DNA from: Ruminococcus sp. UBA1409
GTDB taxonomy: Bacteria > Bacillota > Clostridia > Oscillospirales > Ruminococcaceae
Direction of reading: 5' to 3'
Assembly (NCBI GenBank): GCA_002305045.1
Contig: DBPX01000016.1
Location: 144,735-208,734, forward strand
DNA length: 64,000 nt
The position numbers and the translations under genes are program-made. Shown piece after piece: positions 42,363 through 50,754 of the stretch. The notes beneath the pieces were generated by a model. It ran no database searches and was not told the origin of the DNA. It worked only from the letters and a program-made list of their open reading frames with translations. Positions within the stretch are counted from its first letter, which is position 1. Each line of letters begins with the position of its first letter.

Positions 42363-43697
42363 CTAACGGTCCTTAAAGCTGTTTCTTCTCTTGCTTTTTG
42401 CAGGCTTCATGTCGCCTGTCGACGGATTGTCGATAAGCCTTCCATCGCCTGTAAACCGTGAGCCGTGGCAGGGGCAGTCCCAGCTATGCTCCAAGGCGTT
42501 CCACTTTAGAGCGCAGCCCATGTGCGGGCATCTTTTCGGTGTCGGGGTAACAAGGCTTACGGCCGCCTCGAAGCCGTTTACAAAAAGCTGAGGCTTGATA
42601 ATCGAGCGTGACGGCGAGAAAAGCTCCTCATAGGGGCTTTTTCTGTCCTGAACAAGGTCGCAGAGCAGTCCGGCGGCAGCCATCGAGGAGGTCATCCCCC
42701 ATTTATTAAAGCCGGTTGCGACATAAAGCCGGTCGGTGGCTGCCGAGTATTTCCCGATATAGGGTATGCCGTCAAGACTCATGCAGTCCTGCGTCGCCCA
42801 ACGATGCCTTATCCTTGAGCCGGGATAATTCTTTTCAGCAAAGGACCTGAGCACGCCCCAGCCGCCGCCCCCTTTCCCGGTGCGGTGGTCCCCTCCGCCG
42901 AGAAGCAAAAGGTCTCTATAGTTTCTAAACGACAAGCCGGACATGCTCTCTTCAAGATACATCCCGCCGACATCCTGAGCACCGTCAAGAGCTATTACAT
43001 AGGAGCGGTGCTGATAGAGCTTTAGAAAATAGAGTCCGTGCTTGTTTATAAAGGGAAAGTGGGTTGCTACAATAACCCTTTTTGCGTTTATCCTGCCTCG
43101 ATTAGTTATTGCGGTAGTGCCAATCAGCTCGGTAACTCTTGTGTTTTCAAAGATATTCAGTCCCCTTGCAAGTCCGCAGACGAATTTCATAGGATTAAAC
43201 TGCGCCTGCTTCGGGAATTTGACTGCTCCGGCGGTTTTAAAAGGAAGCGGCAGGCTCCTTGCATACTCCGCAGGATAGCCGAGTCTTTCAAGGGCATTAA
43301 GCTCGCTTTCTATTCCTTTGGGAGAGTCTGTCGAGTAGATGTAGGAGGGCTTATCCTCGAAATCGCAGTCAATATCCTTGCAAAGCTCTCTGTATTCATT
43401 GACGGCTGCTTGGTTTGCCTCAAGGTAATTTTTAGCTCCCTTGACTCCGATTTCCGATATGAGCCTTGAGTAAATCAGCCCATGCTGACTTGTTATCTTT
43501 GCGGTAGTGTTTTTTGTTATGCCGGAGCAAATGGTTTTTGCCTCTACCAGAGCATAGGGAATCCCTGCCGTATGAAGCTTTTTTGCAGTTAATATTCCAG
43601 CTAATCCTCCGCCGATAATCAAAACCTCGGTGTTAAAATCCCTTTCCTGCGCCGAAAAGCCCGGCAGCTCGCAGGATGCTTCCCATAATGATTCCAT
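42363..43697 (-). CDS. FAD-dependent oxidoreductase with C-terminal Rieske [2Fe-2S] domain
   Basis: A 444-residue fusion. Residues 1-370 form a DAO-type flavoprotein (EVLIIGGGLAGILTAKKLH for FAD). Residues about 390-435 carry a Rieske cluster site, CPHMGC followed by CPCHGS, with two Cys and two His. This architecture occurs in Gram-positive bacteria and cyanobacteria; its electron donor and substrate are not established. AGGAGAACGAAATG gives the ribosome site. It is not obviously in an operon; the next gene downstream converges. Confidence 0.88.
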   Translation of the reverse strand: MESLWEASCELPGFSAQERDFNTEVLIIGGGLAGILTAKKLHTAGIPYALVEAKTICSGITKNTTAKITSQHGLIYSRLISEIGVKGAKNYLEANQAAVNEYRELCKDIDCDFEDKPSYIYSTDSPKGIESELNALERLGYPAEYARSLPLPFKTAGAVKFPKQAQFNPMKFVCGLARGLNIFENTRVTELIGTTAITNRGRINAKRVIVATHFPFINKHGLYFLKLYQHRSYVIALDGAQDVGGMYLEESMSGLSFRNYRDLLLLGGGDHRTGKGGGGWGVLRSFAEKNYPGSRIRHRWATQDCMSLDGIPYIGKYSAATDRLYVATGFNKWGMTSSMAAAGLLCDLVQDRKSPYEELFSPSRSIIKPQLFVNGFEAAVSLVTPTPKRCPHMGCALKWNALEHSWDCPCHGSRFTGDGRLIDNPSTGDMKPAKSKRRNSFKDR

Positions 43698-43824
43698 TTC
43701 GTTCTCCTAATCATTAAAATTTGATTATAGTATAACCGAAAATAGCTTGACTAACAGGAAGCCTCCCTTGAAATGAGTGTAATCAATAGCCTTTGCGCAT
43801 TGACTCTCTCGTTATTGCCAAGAC

Positions 43825-43865
43825 AAAAAGCCGGCAGAGCGTCTAATAAAGCTCTCCCGGCTTTC
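43825..43865 (-). terminator. Terminator after the repeat-bearing lipoprotein gene
   Basis: Minus strand: AAAGCCGGGAGAGC/GCTCTGCCGGCTTT hairpin with a 10-base loop followed by TTTTTG. One mismatch in the stem. It lies about 30 bp after the stop of the 43897-44772 gene. The rest of 43698-43896 shows no gene. Confidence 0.85.
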
Positions 43866-43896
43866 TAATTTGCAGCTCTATAAGGCCTTTTTGACC

Positions 43897-44772
43897 TTAC
43901 TCCTCGACAGTCTTTGACTCCTCGTCTGAGGAATCATCAGCAGTCTCGCCCTCTGCGCCGTCCTCGGCGGTCTCTGCGGACTCACTCTCTGCGTTCTCGG
44001 CGTCAGGAGCGTCCTCAGCGCCGTCTACAGTGACGGAAGCCTTGTACTCCTCGAGAGTGCCCTTGAAATAGCCAAGCTCGGTGACGGTAAGACCGTCAAG
44101 AGTGGTGTTCCAGGAGGCAGCCTTGAAGGCAAACTGTGTGGCTGTATCGTCGGTTATGTCATTGTCGACATACTGAACGGTGTACTCGATTATCTCATCA
44201 AACTCGCCGGAGATAAAGCCGTAGTCAGTCTCCATGTTGTGCTGCTCGGAGGCTGTGACCTCGTTATCGTCTATCAGCCAGCTGCGGAAGTTGCCAAGAG
44301 ACTCTCCCTTGATATGAACGCATATGCTGTCGCCCATGGCAACGCCCTCGGGAAGCTTGAAGGAAACAAGGGTAGCTCCTGTGATGGTGCAGCCGTTTCC
44401 GCCCTCAACCCATGCTATGCACTCGTTGTCAGACTCGAACAGCTCGTTTGATATCTGACCCCTGCCGAAATTCTCCGCAGTCACGGGAATCTCGGTAAAG
44501 AGCGAGGCGTCGTAAACTGGCTTGGGCTCCGGCTCAGGCTCTGGCTCGGTTTCAGGCTCGGTTTCAGGCTCGGTCGGCTCAGTAACCTCGGGCTCAGTGA
44601 CCTCAGGCTCGGTGACCTCAGGCTCGGTGACCTCGGGCTCGGTGACCTCAGGCTCGGTGACCTCAGGCTGGGTTGCATCAGGGTTGTCGTTTGGCTGACT
44701 GTCACTGTCAGAGCAGGCTGCAAGAGAAATCAGCATGCATGCCGACAGCAAAATCGCTAGAAATTTCTTCAT
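43897..44772 (-). CDS. Lipoprotein with Pro-Glu-Val-Thr repeat stalk
   Basis: A 291-residue lipoprotein (lipobox LAAC, Cys20). An acidic linker of TEPEV pentapeptide repeats (about residues 35-85) is followed by a globular domain of about 160 residues (LFTEIPVTAENFGRGQIS to ELGYFKGTLEEYKASV), whose beta-rich pattern with SFKLPEG resembles carbohydrate-binding modules of gut Clostridia. The C terminus is again acidic and disordered. The repeat length makes slippage variation likely. It is next to GH13 and GH30 genes on the same strand; binding to polysaccharide is a guess from context. Confidence 0.75.
   Translation of the reverse strand: MKKFLAILLSACMLISLAACSDSDSQPNDNPDATQPEVTEPEVTEPEVTEPEVTEPEVTEPEVTEPTEPETEPETEPEPEPEPKPVYDASLFTEIPVTAENFGRGQISNELFESDNECIAWVEGGNGCTITGATLVSFKLPEGVAMGDSICVHIKGESLGNFRSWLIDDNEVTASEQHNMETDYGFISGEFDEIIEYTVQYVDNDITDDTATQFAFKAASWNTTLDGLTVTELGYFKGTLEEYKASVTVDGAEDAPDAENAESESAETAEDGAEGETADDSSDEESKTVEE
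44580..44676. repeat. 15-bp tandem repeat coding the TEPEV stalk
   Basis: About six near-identical 15 bp units (plus-strand form cggtgacctcaggct) lie in a row, with single third-position changes. They encode the repeated TEPEV segment of the lipoprotein at 43897-44772. Such arrays change length by slippage without loss of frame, because 15 is a multiple of three. Confidence 0.8.
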
Positions 44773-44845
44773 TTTAACAGTTCCTCCGTTGATTAATTGT
44801 CGGCAGAGTCTAAAAATCATCCATTTTTATAATCCGCCTGTATAG

Positions 44846-44874
44846 ATAATACCATACTAGCACAAAAAATGCAA
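44846..44874 (-). promoter_or_regulatory. Promoter of the repeat-bearing lipoprotein gene
   Basis: Minus strand TTGCAT (44874-44869), 17 bp, TATTAT (44851-44846), between the GH13 gene and the lipoprotein gene. Confidence 0.7.
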
Positions 44875-44905
44875 GAGTTTATTCTAAATTAGATAAATAA
44901 TCAGT

Positions 44906-46435
44906 CTAAATTTTAAGAATACCCGCATATGAAGCAGGAATCAAAGCCTTAGAGCCTGAAATGCTTATTTCGCCTCCGTGCTGATATACGCACTCCTTGA
45001 CCTTAAACGGAAGCGAAGCCGATACCTGCTCATTTCTCGGATTGACAATAACCAAGAGCGACTCGCTTTCGTCACTTCTTATGTAGATAAGAGGATATCC
45101 GTCCTCGATAAACTCAATCGAGCCTCTTGACATAAGGCAGCTATGCTCCCGTCTTACTCTGATAAGCGTCTTTATGTGATTATAAAGCGAGCCTTTGTCC
45201 TCTAGCTGGGACGCTACGGTGGGAGCGTCCTGAGAGGAGTCGGTTTTTATATAAAGCCTGTCAGACGGTGCGGAGCTGAAGCCGTGATTCGGAGTGTTGT
45301 CCCACTGCATGGGCGAGCGTGAGCCTGTTCTTCCGTATCCGCCCTCGACCGAGCTAAGACCCTCTATGTATCTCATGCCTATCTCGTCGCCGTAGTAGAT
45401 AAAAGGAGCGCCGGGCATCGTCAGCAAAAATGCAAAGGCTACCTTCATCTCGCTCGGGGTAAGATGCCTTGCAAGCCTATCCATATCGTGGTTGCCGGAG
45501 GGTATGCAGATAAGCCCCTCGCTCCCCGCCTTCTCTCTTGCCAGCTTATACCTGCTCACAAACTCCTTGGCGCTTCCCTTTCCCCTTGAGCTAAAGTAAG
45601 GCTCGCCGCATCTGAACAGGTCGTTGTAATGAGAGGGCCCGAAGTGCAGCAAAAAGTCCATGTGGAAGCCTCCTAAAAGCGACTTGTCCGGCTCTCCCCA
45701 CTCAGACACCATCACGGCGTCGGGATATTCCCTGTCAAGGAAGGCTCTTACCTCCTGCCAGAGCTTTATCGTTCCCTTGGAGTCCTCGTCATGCTTTACT
45801 AGGGAGCCTGCCATATCTACTCTGAAGCCGTCGCAGCCAAGCCCGAGCCAGAACCTCATTATGTTCATAAGCTCGTTGAGGGTGGCTCTTGGCCCGGGAG
45901 CGTCCATAGGCTGGTGCCAGGGTCTTGTACAGCGGTAAAAGCCGTAGTTAAGCGCAGGCTGGTGCGAGAAGAAGTTTACGGCACAGACGCCGTCCCTGTC
46001 GGAAATGCCCTTTATCGAGGACATTCCCGAAGGCTCCTCCCAGACGCTGTCCGTCCAGACATATCTGTCGGTATATTCGTTTTCTTGAGCCTTCATGGAC
46101 TCCTTGAACCATCTGTGCTCCGTGGAGGTATGCCCGGGCACAAGGTCTAAAAGGATGTGAAGCCCCTTGGCATGGGCGGTCTCGAACAGCTCTCTTAGGT
46201 CCTCGTTTGTGCCGTATCTTGGGGCTACCATATAATAATCCGAAACATCGTAGCCGGCGTCTCCAAACGGAGATTCGAACAAAGGATTTATCCATATGGC
46301 GTTACAGCCAAGGGATTTTATGTAATCAAGCCTTGAGATTATACCCCTTATGTCCCCTATACCATCGGCGTTTGAATCCATAAAGGACTGCGGATATATC
46401 TCATAAAATACTGCGTCATCAAGCCAGTTGTGCAT
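44906..46435 (-). CDS. GH13 family alpha-glucosidase/amylase-like enzyme, cytoplasmic
   Basis: A 509-residue alpha-amylase-family enzyme without a signal peptide. The four conserved regions are present: DLVPGHTS, GFRVDMAGS (nucleophile Asp), VMVSEWGEP (acid/base Glu) and PSGNHDMDR (third Asp, transition-state stabiliser). VFYEIYPQSFMDSNADGIGD is typical of oligo-1,6-glucosidase and related GH13 enzymes, which cleave small maltodextrins or isomalto-oligosaccharides inside the cell. Exact linkage specificity is not clear. ATG at 46435 has GGAGG 7 bases upstream. It follows GH30 by 64 bp. Confidence 0.9.
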   Translation of the reverse strand: MHNWLDDAVFYEIYPQSFMDSNADGIGDIRGIISRLDYIKSLGCNAIWINPLFESPFGDAGYDVSDYYMVAPRYGTNEDLRELFETAHAKGLHILLDLVPGHTSTEHRWFKESMKAQENEYTDRYVWTDSVWEEPSGMSSIKGISDRDGVCAVNFFSHQPALNYGFYRCTRPWHQPMDAPGPRATLNELMNIMRFWLGLGCDGFRVDMAGSLVKHDEDSKGTIKLWQEVRAFLDREYPDAVMVSEWGEPDKSLLGGFHMDFLLHFGPSHYNDLFRCGEPYFSSRGKGSAKEFVSRYKLAREKAGSEGLICIPSGNHDMDRLARHLTPSEMKVAFAFLLTMPGAPFIYYGDEIGMRYIEGLSSVEGGYGRTGSRSPMQWDNTPNHGFSSAPSDRLYIKTDSSQDAPTVASQLEDKGSLYNHIKTLIRVRREHSCLMSRGSIEFIEDGYPLIYIRSDESESLLVIVNPRNEQVSASLPFKVKECVYQHGGEISISGSKALIPASYAGILKI

Positions 46436-46499
46436 ACTGTAACCTCCAGTTTTAAAGTCTAGCTGTGGCAAGTGCCTACAAGAAGTAGGCCAGCAGCCA

Positions 46500-48545
46500 T
46501 CACCTGACGGCTGCTTTATACAGCTTAATCTCGGCTATGTTGCAAAGATAGTCCTCTGTAGCTCCGTCTGCCCTGCCGCTTGGCACGGAGTATCTAATAT
46601 ATCTGTACTCAAGAGTCTTATCAAGCATTTTGTAGTTATAGCCGGAGCTGGGCGCAGCCGTGACCTCATAAATCAGCTCCCAATCCTTGCCGTTATTGGA
46701 GCCGTAGAAGCAGCCTCCCACCATTCTTTGCTCGAAGCCGCTCCTGGGCGCAAAGCCTATGACAGAAAATTCCTTCTTTCCTCCAAGGTCTATTTCAAGC
46801 CAGCCGTCCTTAACGCCGTCGAAGAAGGTCATAGGGTCGTTGTCTATAGCCTTGTCGGCGGTATCGCTTCCGTTATTCCACGGCAAAGAGCCGCTCACAG
46901 TGCCCAAGGATATATCGACCTCCTCAAGCTCTATCTCCGAAAGCTCTACATTTTTAACGATAAAGGTAGTCACAGAGTTTTCCTTTAGACTTGCCACAAA
47001 GCCGCTATCGTAGGCATAAACGGCTTCAAGCTCCGCCCAGTGCTCGCCGCTGTCAATGCTGCCGCTGGTTCTAATCGGGGTAATGACTCTTGAAAAGCTT
47101 TTAAAGCCCTCGAATACGCAGTTAATTGTCTGCACGCTGTCCTTGGAGTTTACTGCCACAACCGTAAGCTCCTTCGTTTCGGGATTATAGGATGAAAGCG
47201 AGCTTCCTCCGCAGTGAATTATCCTGGAGCCGGGACAGATATACCTTGTAAACTGACCTAGAGCATAGTATTTTTGAGTAAGGATAATGTCAACGCTGTC
47301 ATGGTCGGCCACAGCAGTGCCCCAAAAGCCCTGAGTGGTATCCACCATGCCGGAGTCCTGCCTGCCCTTATAGCCCTCCTCGCAGATATGCTTGTCAATA
47401 GCCTGCCAAAGCACCCAAGCCGAGGGCGAAAGGGAGTTAATGTCATATATAATCTTTTCGGCAAGCCATAATCCGGCTGACATCTCGCCGGCATTCTCGC
47501 CGGACATTCCGTTGCCGTCCACCTCGCTCATCCAAAGATTGAAGCCCTCGTCCTTGGCAAGCTGCCCAAGCTCGGCTATTCTTGTCGGGTTATAAGTGTG
47601 GGTGTTGATTCTTCCAAGACATTCCTTAGCTCTGTCGGAGTATTGCTTATACTCCTCTATCTGAAGCTCGGTGCTGGTCTCGTCGCTGGCGGCTACAATC
47701 ACATTGTCAAGCTCATATTTTCTAAGACAGTCATATGTAAGCTCGATTATCCTTGACTGGGACTCTCCTGCATCAAAATGACAGCCCTCCTGCTTGTAGC
47801 TGTAAGCTCCCCAGAAGTTGGTATTAGGCTCGTTCATCGGGGAGACGCTTGTAACCTCGATGCCAAGCTCGTTTTGTATGTAGTTGGTGACATGGGCAAG
47901 ATACTCGGCAAATTCCTCGTAGCAGTCATCCCTGAGATTATTGCTGTTCGGGTCAAACCCGCCCGAGGAGCAGCCGCTCACCGTCATGAAATACGGAGGA
48001 GAGTTTGAAAATACCTCTACTATCGAGGGCTCTCCCGCCGCCTCCCGGCACCGCTTTAAAACATTAAGCTGTGCGCTGTCAGCGTCATAATCATATTGAT
48101 ACTCCCCTGAGTCCTCATCGTAAACGAGCCAGCCGGGGACATCGGAATCTGTCCTTGTTATATGGTTATGAGTAGGATCGTCCCCTCCGCCGATGTTGTA
48201 GCGCATAATGTTAAGCCGCAGTCCGTCCTCCGAGTAAAAGAGGTCTGCCGCCATATCGGAGAGCTTGTCTGAGTACCCTATCCTGTTCGCCCACCAGCAA
48301 AGACTGGTCCCCCAGCCCTCGAAAACGCCGCCGTTCATTTGGGAGGCGTTAATCGGCGATACGGTTATCTGCGTATCAATGCTTACATCCTCCGGCATGA
48401 CAACCATCTCCTCATCGATTATTTCCTCCTGGGAGTCTAATGAGCCGTCCCCCGGCGGGGAGGGTTTAACACCGTCAGCGCCGCAGGAAGCCGACGACAA
48501 GCAAACGCTCATGCACAAAAGCAGGACTGCAAGCCTTTTGCCCAT
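46500..48545 (-). CDS. GH30 family secreted lipoprotein, endo-beta-1,6-galactanase-like, with C-terminal F5/8 type C domain
   Basis: A 681-residue lipoprotein (lipobox SASC). The catalytic barrel has VFEGWGTSLCWWANRIGYSD, RLNIMRYNIGGGDD, acid/base Glu239 in SPMNEPNTNFWG and nucleophile Glu341 in LWMSEVDGNG. These resemble GH30 endo-beta-1,6-galactanases that act on side chains of plant arabinogalactan. Residues about 540-680 form a discoidin/CBM32-like domain (LEIDLGGKKEFSVIGFAPRS). A promoter at 48583-48610 lies upstream; the GH13 gene follows by 64 bp. Substrate is inferred, not proven. Confidence 0.85.
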   Translation of the reverse strand: MGKRLAVLLLCMSVCLSSASCGADGVKPSPPGDGSLDSQEEIIDEEMVVMPEDVSIDTQITVSPINASQMNGGVFEGWGTSLCWWANRIGYSDKLSDMAADLFYSEDGLRLNIMRYNIGGGDDPTHNHITRTDSDVPGWLVYDEDSGEYQYDYDADSAQLNVLKRCREAAGEPSIVEVFSNSPPYFMTVSGCSSGGFDPNSNNLRDDCYEEFAEYLAHVTNYIQNELGIEVTSVSPMNEPNTNFWGAYSYKQEGCHFDAGESQSRIIELTYDCLRKYELDNVIVAASDETSTELQIEEYKQYSDRAKECLGRINTHTYNPTRIAELGQLAKDEGFNLWMSEVDGNGMSGENAGEMSAGLWLAEKIIYDINSLSPSAWVLWQAIDKHICEEGYKGRQDSGMVDTTQGFWGTAVADHDSVDIILTQKYYALGQFTRYICPGSRIIHCGGSSLSSYNPETKELTVVAVNSKDSVQTINCVFEGFKSFSRVITPIRTSGSIDSGEHWAELEAVYAYDSGFVASLKENSVTTFIVKNVELSEIELEEVDISLGTVSGSLPWNNGSDTADKAIDNDPMTFFDGVKDGWLEIDLGGKKEFSVIGFAPRSGFEQRMVGGCFYGSNNGKDWELIYEVTAAPSSGYNYKMLDKTLEYRYIRYSVPSGRADGATEDYLCNIAEIKLYKAAVR

Positions 48546-48582
48546 ACAATATTCGCCTCCAAACAGTATATTCTATATTAAG

Positions 48583-48610
48583 ATTATATCATATACCTGT
48601 TTAAAGTCAA
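48583..48610 (-). promoter_or_regulatory. Promoter of the GH30 gene
   Basis: Minus strand TTGACT (48610-48605), 16 bp, TATAAT (48588-48583), about 35 bp before the start codon. Confidence 0.7.
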
Positions 48611-48623
48611 GGGTAATAAAATA

Positions 48624-49277
48624 TCAGCCTATCCCTTTTTTGTAAATACTGCTTATAGGCTTATAGATAAGATGGCAGATGAAGGACTCAAGGATTCCCT
48701 TTGCAAGTGTAAATGGCAGGTTGAAAACTAAGAGGCAGTTTAAAAGGGTATTACCTGTCGGGACTCCTGAAACCGAGGGCAGAATCTCCTCGTACATGGA
48801 GATAATGGACTCAAGGGGCATACCGTATATCTTCACATACGCCGGATAGACAAAGAAGTAGTTTAGAGGAAGGCTTACCGCCGCCATCAGCACCGAGCCG
48901 GCTATGCAGGCGTACACCGCTGTGAGTCTGGTTTTTTTGAATCTGTATATGTAGCCTGCCGAGACGGTAAAGACAGCTCCGAAGATGAAGTTGCAAAGCT
49001 CTCCCACGCCGAGCGAGCTTCCAAAGGGCAGATGAATAAGGTTTTTGATAAGCTCAATAACCCCTCCCCAAATCGGTCCTAGAACAAAAGCTCCCACCAG
49101 TGCAGGGATGTCAGAAATGTCGAGCTTTACAAACGCCGGCATGATAGGAATGGAAAACTCGATAAGCTGCAAAACAAATGCAACCGCCGACAGCATGGCG
49201 CAGGCGGTCATGCTTCTTACGCTTATTTTGCTTGCTCCCTCGCTCTTTGTTCCGTGAATTTTTGCTGTGTTAGTCAT
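48624..49277 (-). CDS. ribU: ECF transporter S component, riboflavin type (RibU)
   Basis: A 217-residue membrane protein with about six transmembrane helices, in the S-component fold of energy-coupling-factor transporters. VKLDISDIPALVGAFVLGPIWGGVIE and LIKNLIHLPFG are typical of RibU, which captures riboflavin and relies on a shared EcfA-EcfA'-EcfT energiser coded elsewhere. The FMN riboswitch directly upstream supports the flavin assignment. Good ribosome site AGGAGG upstream. An additional basic C-terminal tail (IYKPISSIYKKGIG) is short. Confidence 0.93.
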   Translation of the reverse strand: MTNTAKIHGTKSEGASKISVRSMTACAMLSAVAFVLQLIEFSIPIMPAFVKLDISDIPALVGAFVLGPIWGGVIELIKNLIHLPFGSSLGVGELCNFIFGAVFTVSAGYIYRFKKTRLTAVYACIAGSVLMAAVSLPLNYFFVYPAYVKIYGMPLESIISMYEEILPSVSGVPTGNTLLNCLLVFNLPFTLAKGILESFICHLIYKPISSIYKKGIG

Positions 49278-49290
49278 AATAATTCCTCCT

Positions 49291-49325
49291 AAAAAATTAC
49301 CCGAGGACGCAAAGTCCCCGGGTAA
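49291..49325 (-). terminator. Leader terminator of the FMN riboswitch
   Basis: Minus strand: TTACCCGGGGAC/GTCCTCGGGTAA, 12-base stem with one G-U pair and a 5-base loop (49325-49297), followed by TTTTTT. It ends just before the ribU ribosome site. It is the expression platform for FMN-induced termination. Confidence 0.9.
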
Positions 49326-49330
49326 AAATA

Positions 49331-49454
49331 ATCCTCTTCCATCCAGACTTTAACTGTCGGTACCGGAGTCACACCGGTTCCTGCCCTGCACGGAATATGC
49401 AAAAGGCTCGCGGACTATACCGCCGATTGGGAATTTCACCACACCCTGAAGACC
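49331..49454 (-). ncRNA. FMN riboswitch (RFN element)
   Basis: Minus strand order: TCTTCAGGGTG, GGTGAAATTCCCAATCGGCGG, GTCCGCGAGCC, CCGGTGTGACTCCGG, CCGACAGTTAAAGTCTGGAT and GGAAGAGGAT. These are the conserved RFN elements with the closing P1 helix. It controls ribU through the terminator at 49297-49325. Confidence 0.95.
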
Positions 49455-49498
49455 AGCTATTAAGTTTTATTATGCAATTGTCCTGCGAGCTTGACCGA

Positions 49499-49927
49499 TT
49501 ACTCCTCGTCGTCCTCAATGCCCTCGAGGTCGAACTCAAGATGCTCGTTGCAGTTGGGGCAGTGAATCTCGCCCTCAGCTACCATCTCCTCGGTGAGCTC
49601 GATAGTGTCCCCGCAGGTGGGGCAGACGGTGGAATACTCAAACTCCTCGGCATCCTCGCAGTCGCAGCACTCATCGTCGCAGTCGCAGCAGTCGTCCTCG
49701 TCCTCGTCGTCGCTGAGGAAATCGCAGATATCGCTTAAATCCTCGTCGAGCTGGTTGCAGAAGTCAACCACATCGTCGACATCGGCGTCTATGCTGTCAA
49801 CGCTGTCGCAAAGCTCCTCTAAAAGCTTGCTCATAGCACCTATGACCTTGCCCTCAGGGGTAGAATCGTCGATTCCAAGACCGTCTATAAGACCACGAAT
49901 GTACTGCGCTTTATCAGATAATGACAT
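49499..49927 (-). CDS. CD1247-type protein with acidic Cys-rich linker and zinc ribbon
   Basis: A 142-residue protein. The N-terminal helical domain (MSLSDKAQYIRGLIDGLGID) matches the CD1247 N-terminal family of Clostridia. Then comes a strongly acidic Cys-rich stretch (CCDCDDECCDCEDAEE, about residues 80-95) and a C-terminal zinc ribbon (CPTCGDTIELTEEM, then CPNCNEHLEF). The function is not known. It follows efp by 28 bp on the same strand, a context seen for this family from memory. Confidence 0.8.
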   Translation of the reverse strand: MSLSDKAQYIRGLIDGLGIDDSTPEGKVIGAMSKLLEELCDSVDSIDADVDDVVDFCNQLDEDLSDICDFLSDDEDEDDCCDCDDECCDCEDAEEFEYSTVCPTCGDTIELTEEMVAEGEIHCPNCNEHLEFDLEGIEDDEE

Positions 49928-49955
49928 AAGCTACCTCTTTTCTTGAAATATTAGA

Positions 49956-50516
49956 TTAGTTGGACCTCTGCATATACTCGCCGGTTCTAGTGTCGATTCT
50001 AATCATGTCGCCCTCGTTGATAAAGAGCGGGACCTTAATCTCGGCGCCTGTCTCCAATGTAGCGGGCTTTGTAGCGTTGGTTGCGGTATTTCCCGCAATG
50101 CCAGGCTCGGTGTGCGCTACCTGAAGGTCGACAAAGAAGGGAGGCTCAACGCCGAATACCTTTCCCTTGTAGGAAAGTATCGTGCAGACCATGTTCTCCT
50201 TTACGAACCTAAAGTTGCTGCCTACATCGTTGGGGCTTACGGGAACCTGCTCATAGGTCTCAGAATCCATGAAGTAGTAAAGCTCGCCGTCGGAATAGGA
50301 ATACTCCATCTCCCTTCTCTCTATGAAGGCGGTGGGGAACTTTGCGGTGGGATTGTAGGACTTCTCGACAACTGCGCCGGTAATGACATTCTTTGTCTTT
50401 GTCCTTACAAAAGCAGCGCCCTTGCCGGGCTTGACATGCTGGAACTCAATGACCTGCATCACATTGCCGTCCTCTTCAAATGTTACACCGTTTCTGAAAT
50501 CACCTGCTGTGATCAT
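49956..50516 (-). CDS. efp: Translation elongation factor P
   Basis: A 186-residue protein that rescues ribosomes stalled at polyproline. N-terminal KOW-like domain with the tip loop [14 protein letters not shown] (target Lys), then two OB domains ending in [16 protein letters not shown]. The tip residue is Lys, so it may be modified by lysylation-like or other enzymes; none is coded nearby. Its leader contains a strong hairpin (see 50537-50568) and a promoter at 50665-50693. Confidence 0.97.
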   Translation of the reverse strand: MITAGDFRNGVTFEEDGNVMQVIEFQHVKPGKGAAFVRTKTKNVITGAVVEKSYNPTAKFPTAFIERREMEYSYSDGELYYFMDSETYEQVPVSPNDVGSNFRFVKENMVCTILSYKGKVFGVEPPFFVDLQVAHTEPGIAGNTATNATKPATLETGAEIKVPLFINEGDMIRIDTRTGEYMQRSN

Positions 50517-50536
50517 AAATTGTGTCCTCCGTTTCC

Positions 50537-50568
50537 TTGGGCGGCAAATAGCGGGCTATCCCACCCAA
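50537..50568 (-). promoter_or_regulatory. Hairpin in the efp leader
   Basis: Minus strand TTGGGTGG...CCGCCCAA arms (50568-50561 and 50544-50537) with GATAGC/GCTATT pairing inside, making up to 14 base pairs with a two-base bulge. The outer arm ends about 20 bases before the start codon. No T-run follows, so it is not a plain terminator. It could be a translational control element. Confidence 0.5.
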
Positions 50569-50664
50569 AATGTCTTGATTTAATTTTTCAATGCCCTTTT
50601 ACCCATAGCGTATTTCAAGGCAGATAAGATAATATGCCGCATTGACTGCGGAACCCTATATCTT

Positions 50665-50693
50665 ATTTTAACCTAAATATCATATTAATGCAA
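50665..50693 (-). promoter_or_regulatory. Promoter of efp
   Basis: Minus strand TTGCAT (50693-50688), 17 bp, TAAAAT (50670-50665). It gives a leader of about 145 bases that contains the hairpin at 50537-50568. The remainder of 50694-50754 up to pepP is A+T rich. Confidence 0.75.
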
Positions 50694-50754
50694 GGGGTTT
50701 GAGGCAATTATTATTAATTTTTTAGAATTTCGTCACTATCCCGAGGGTTGCTTC

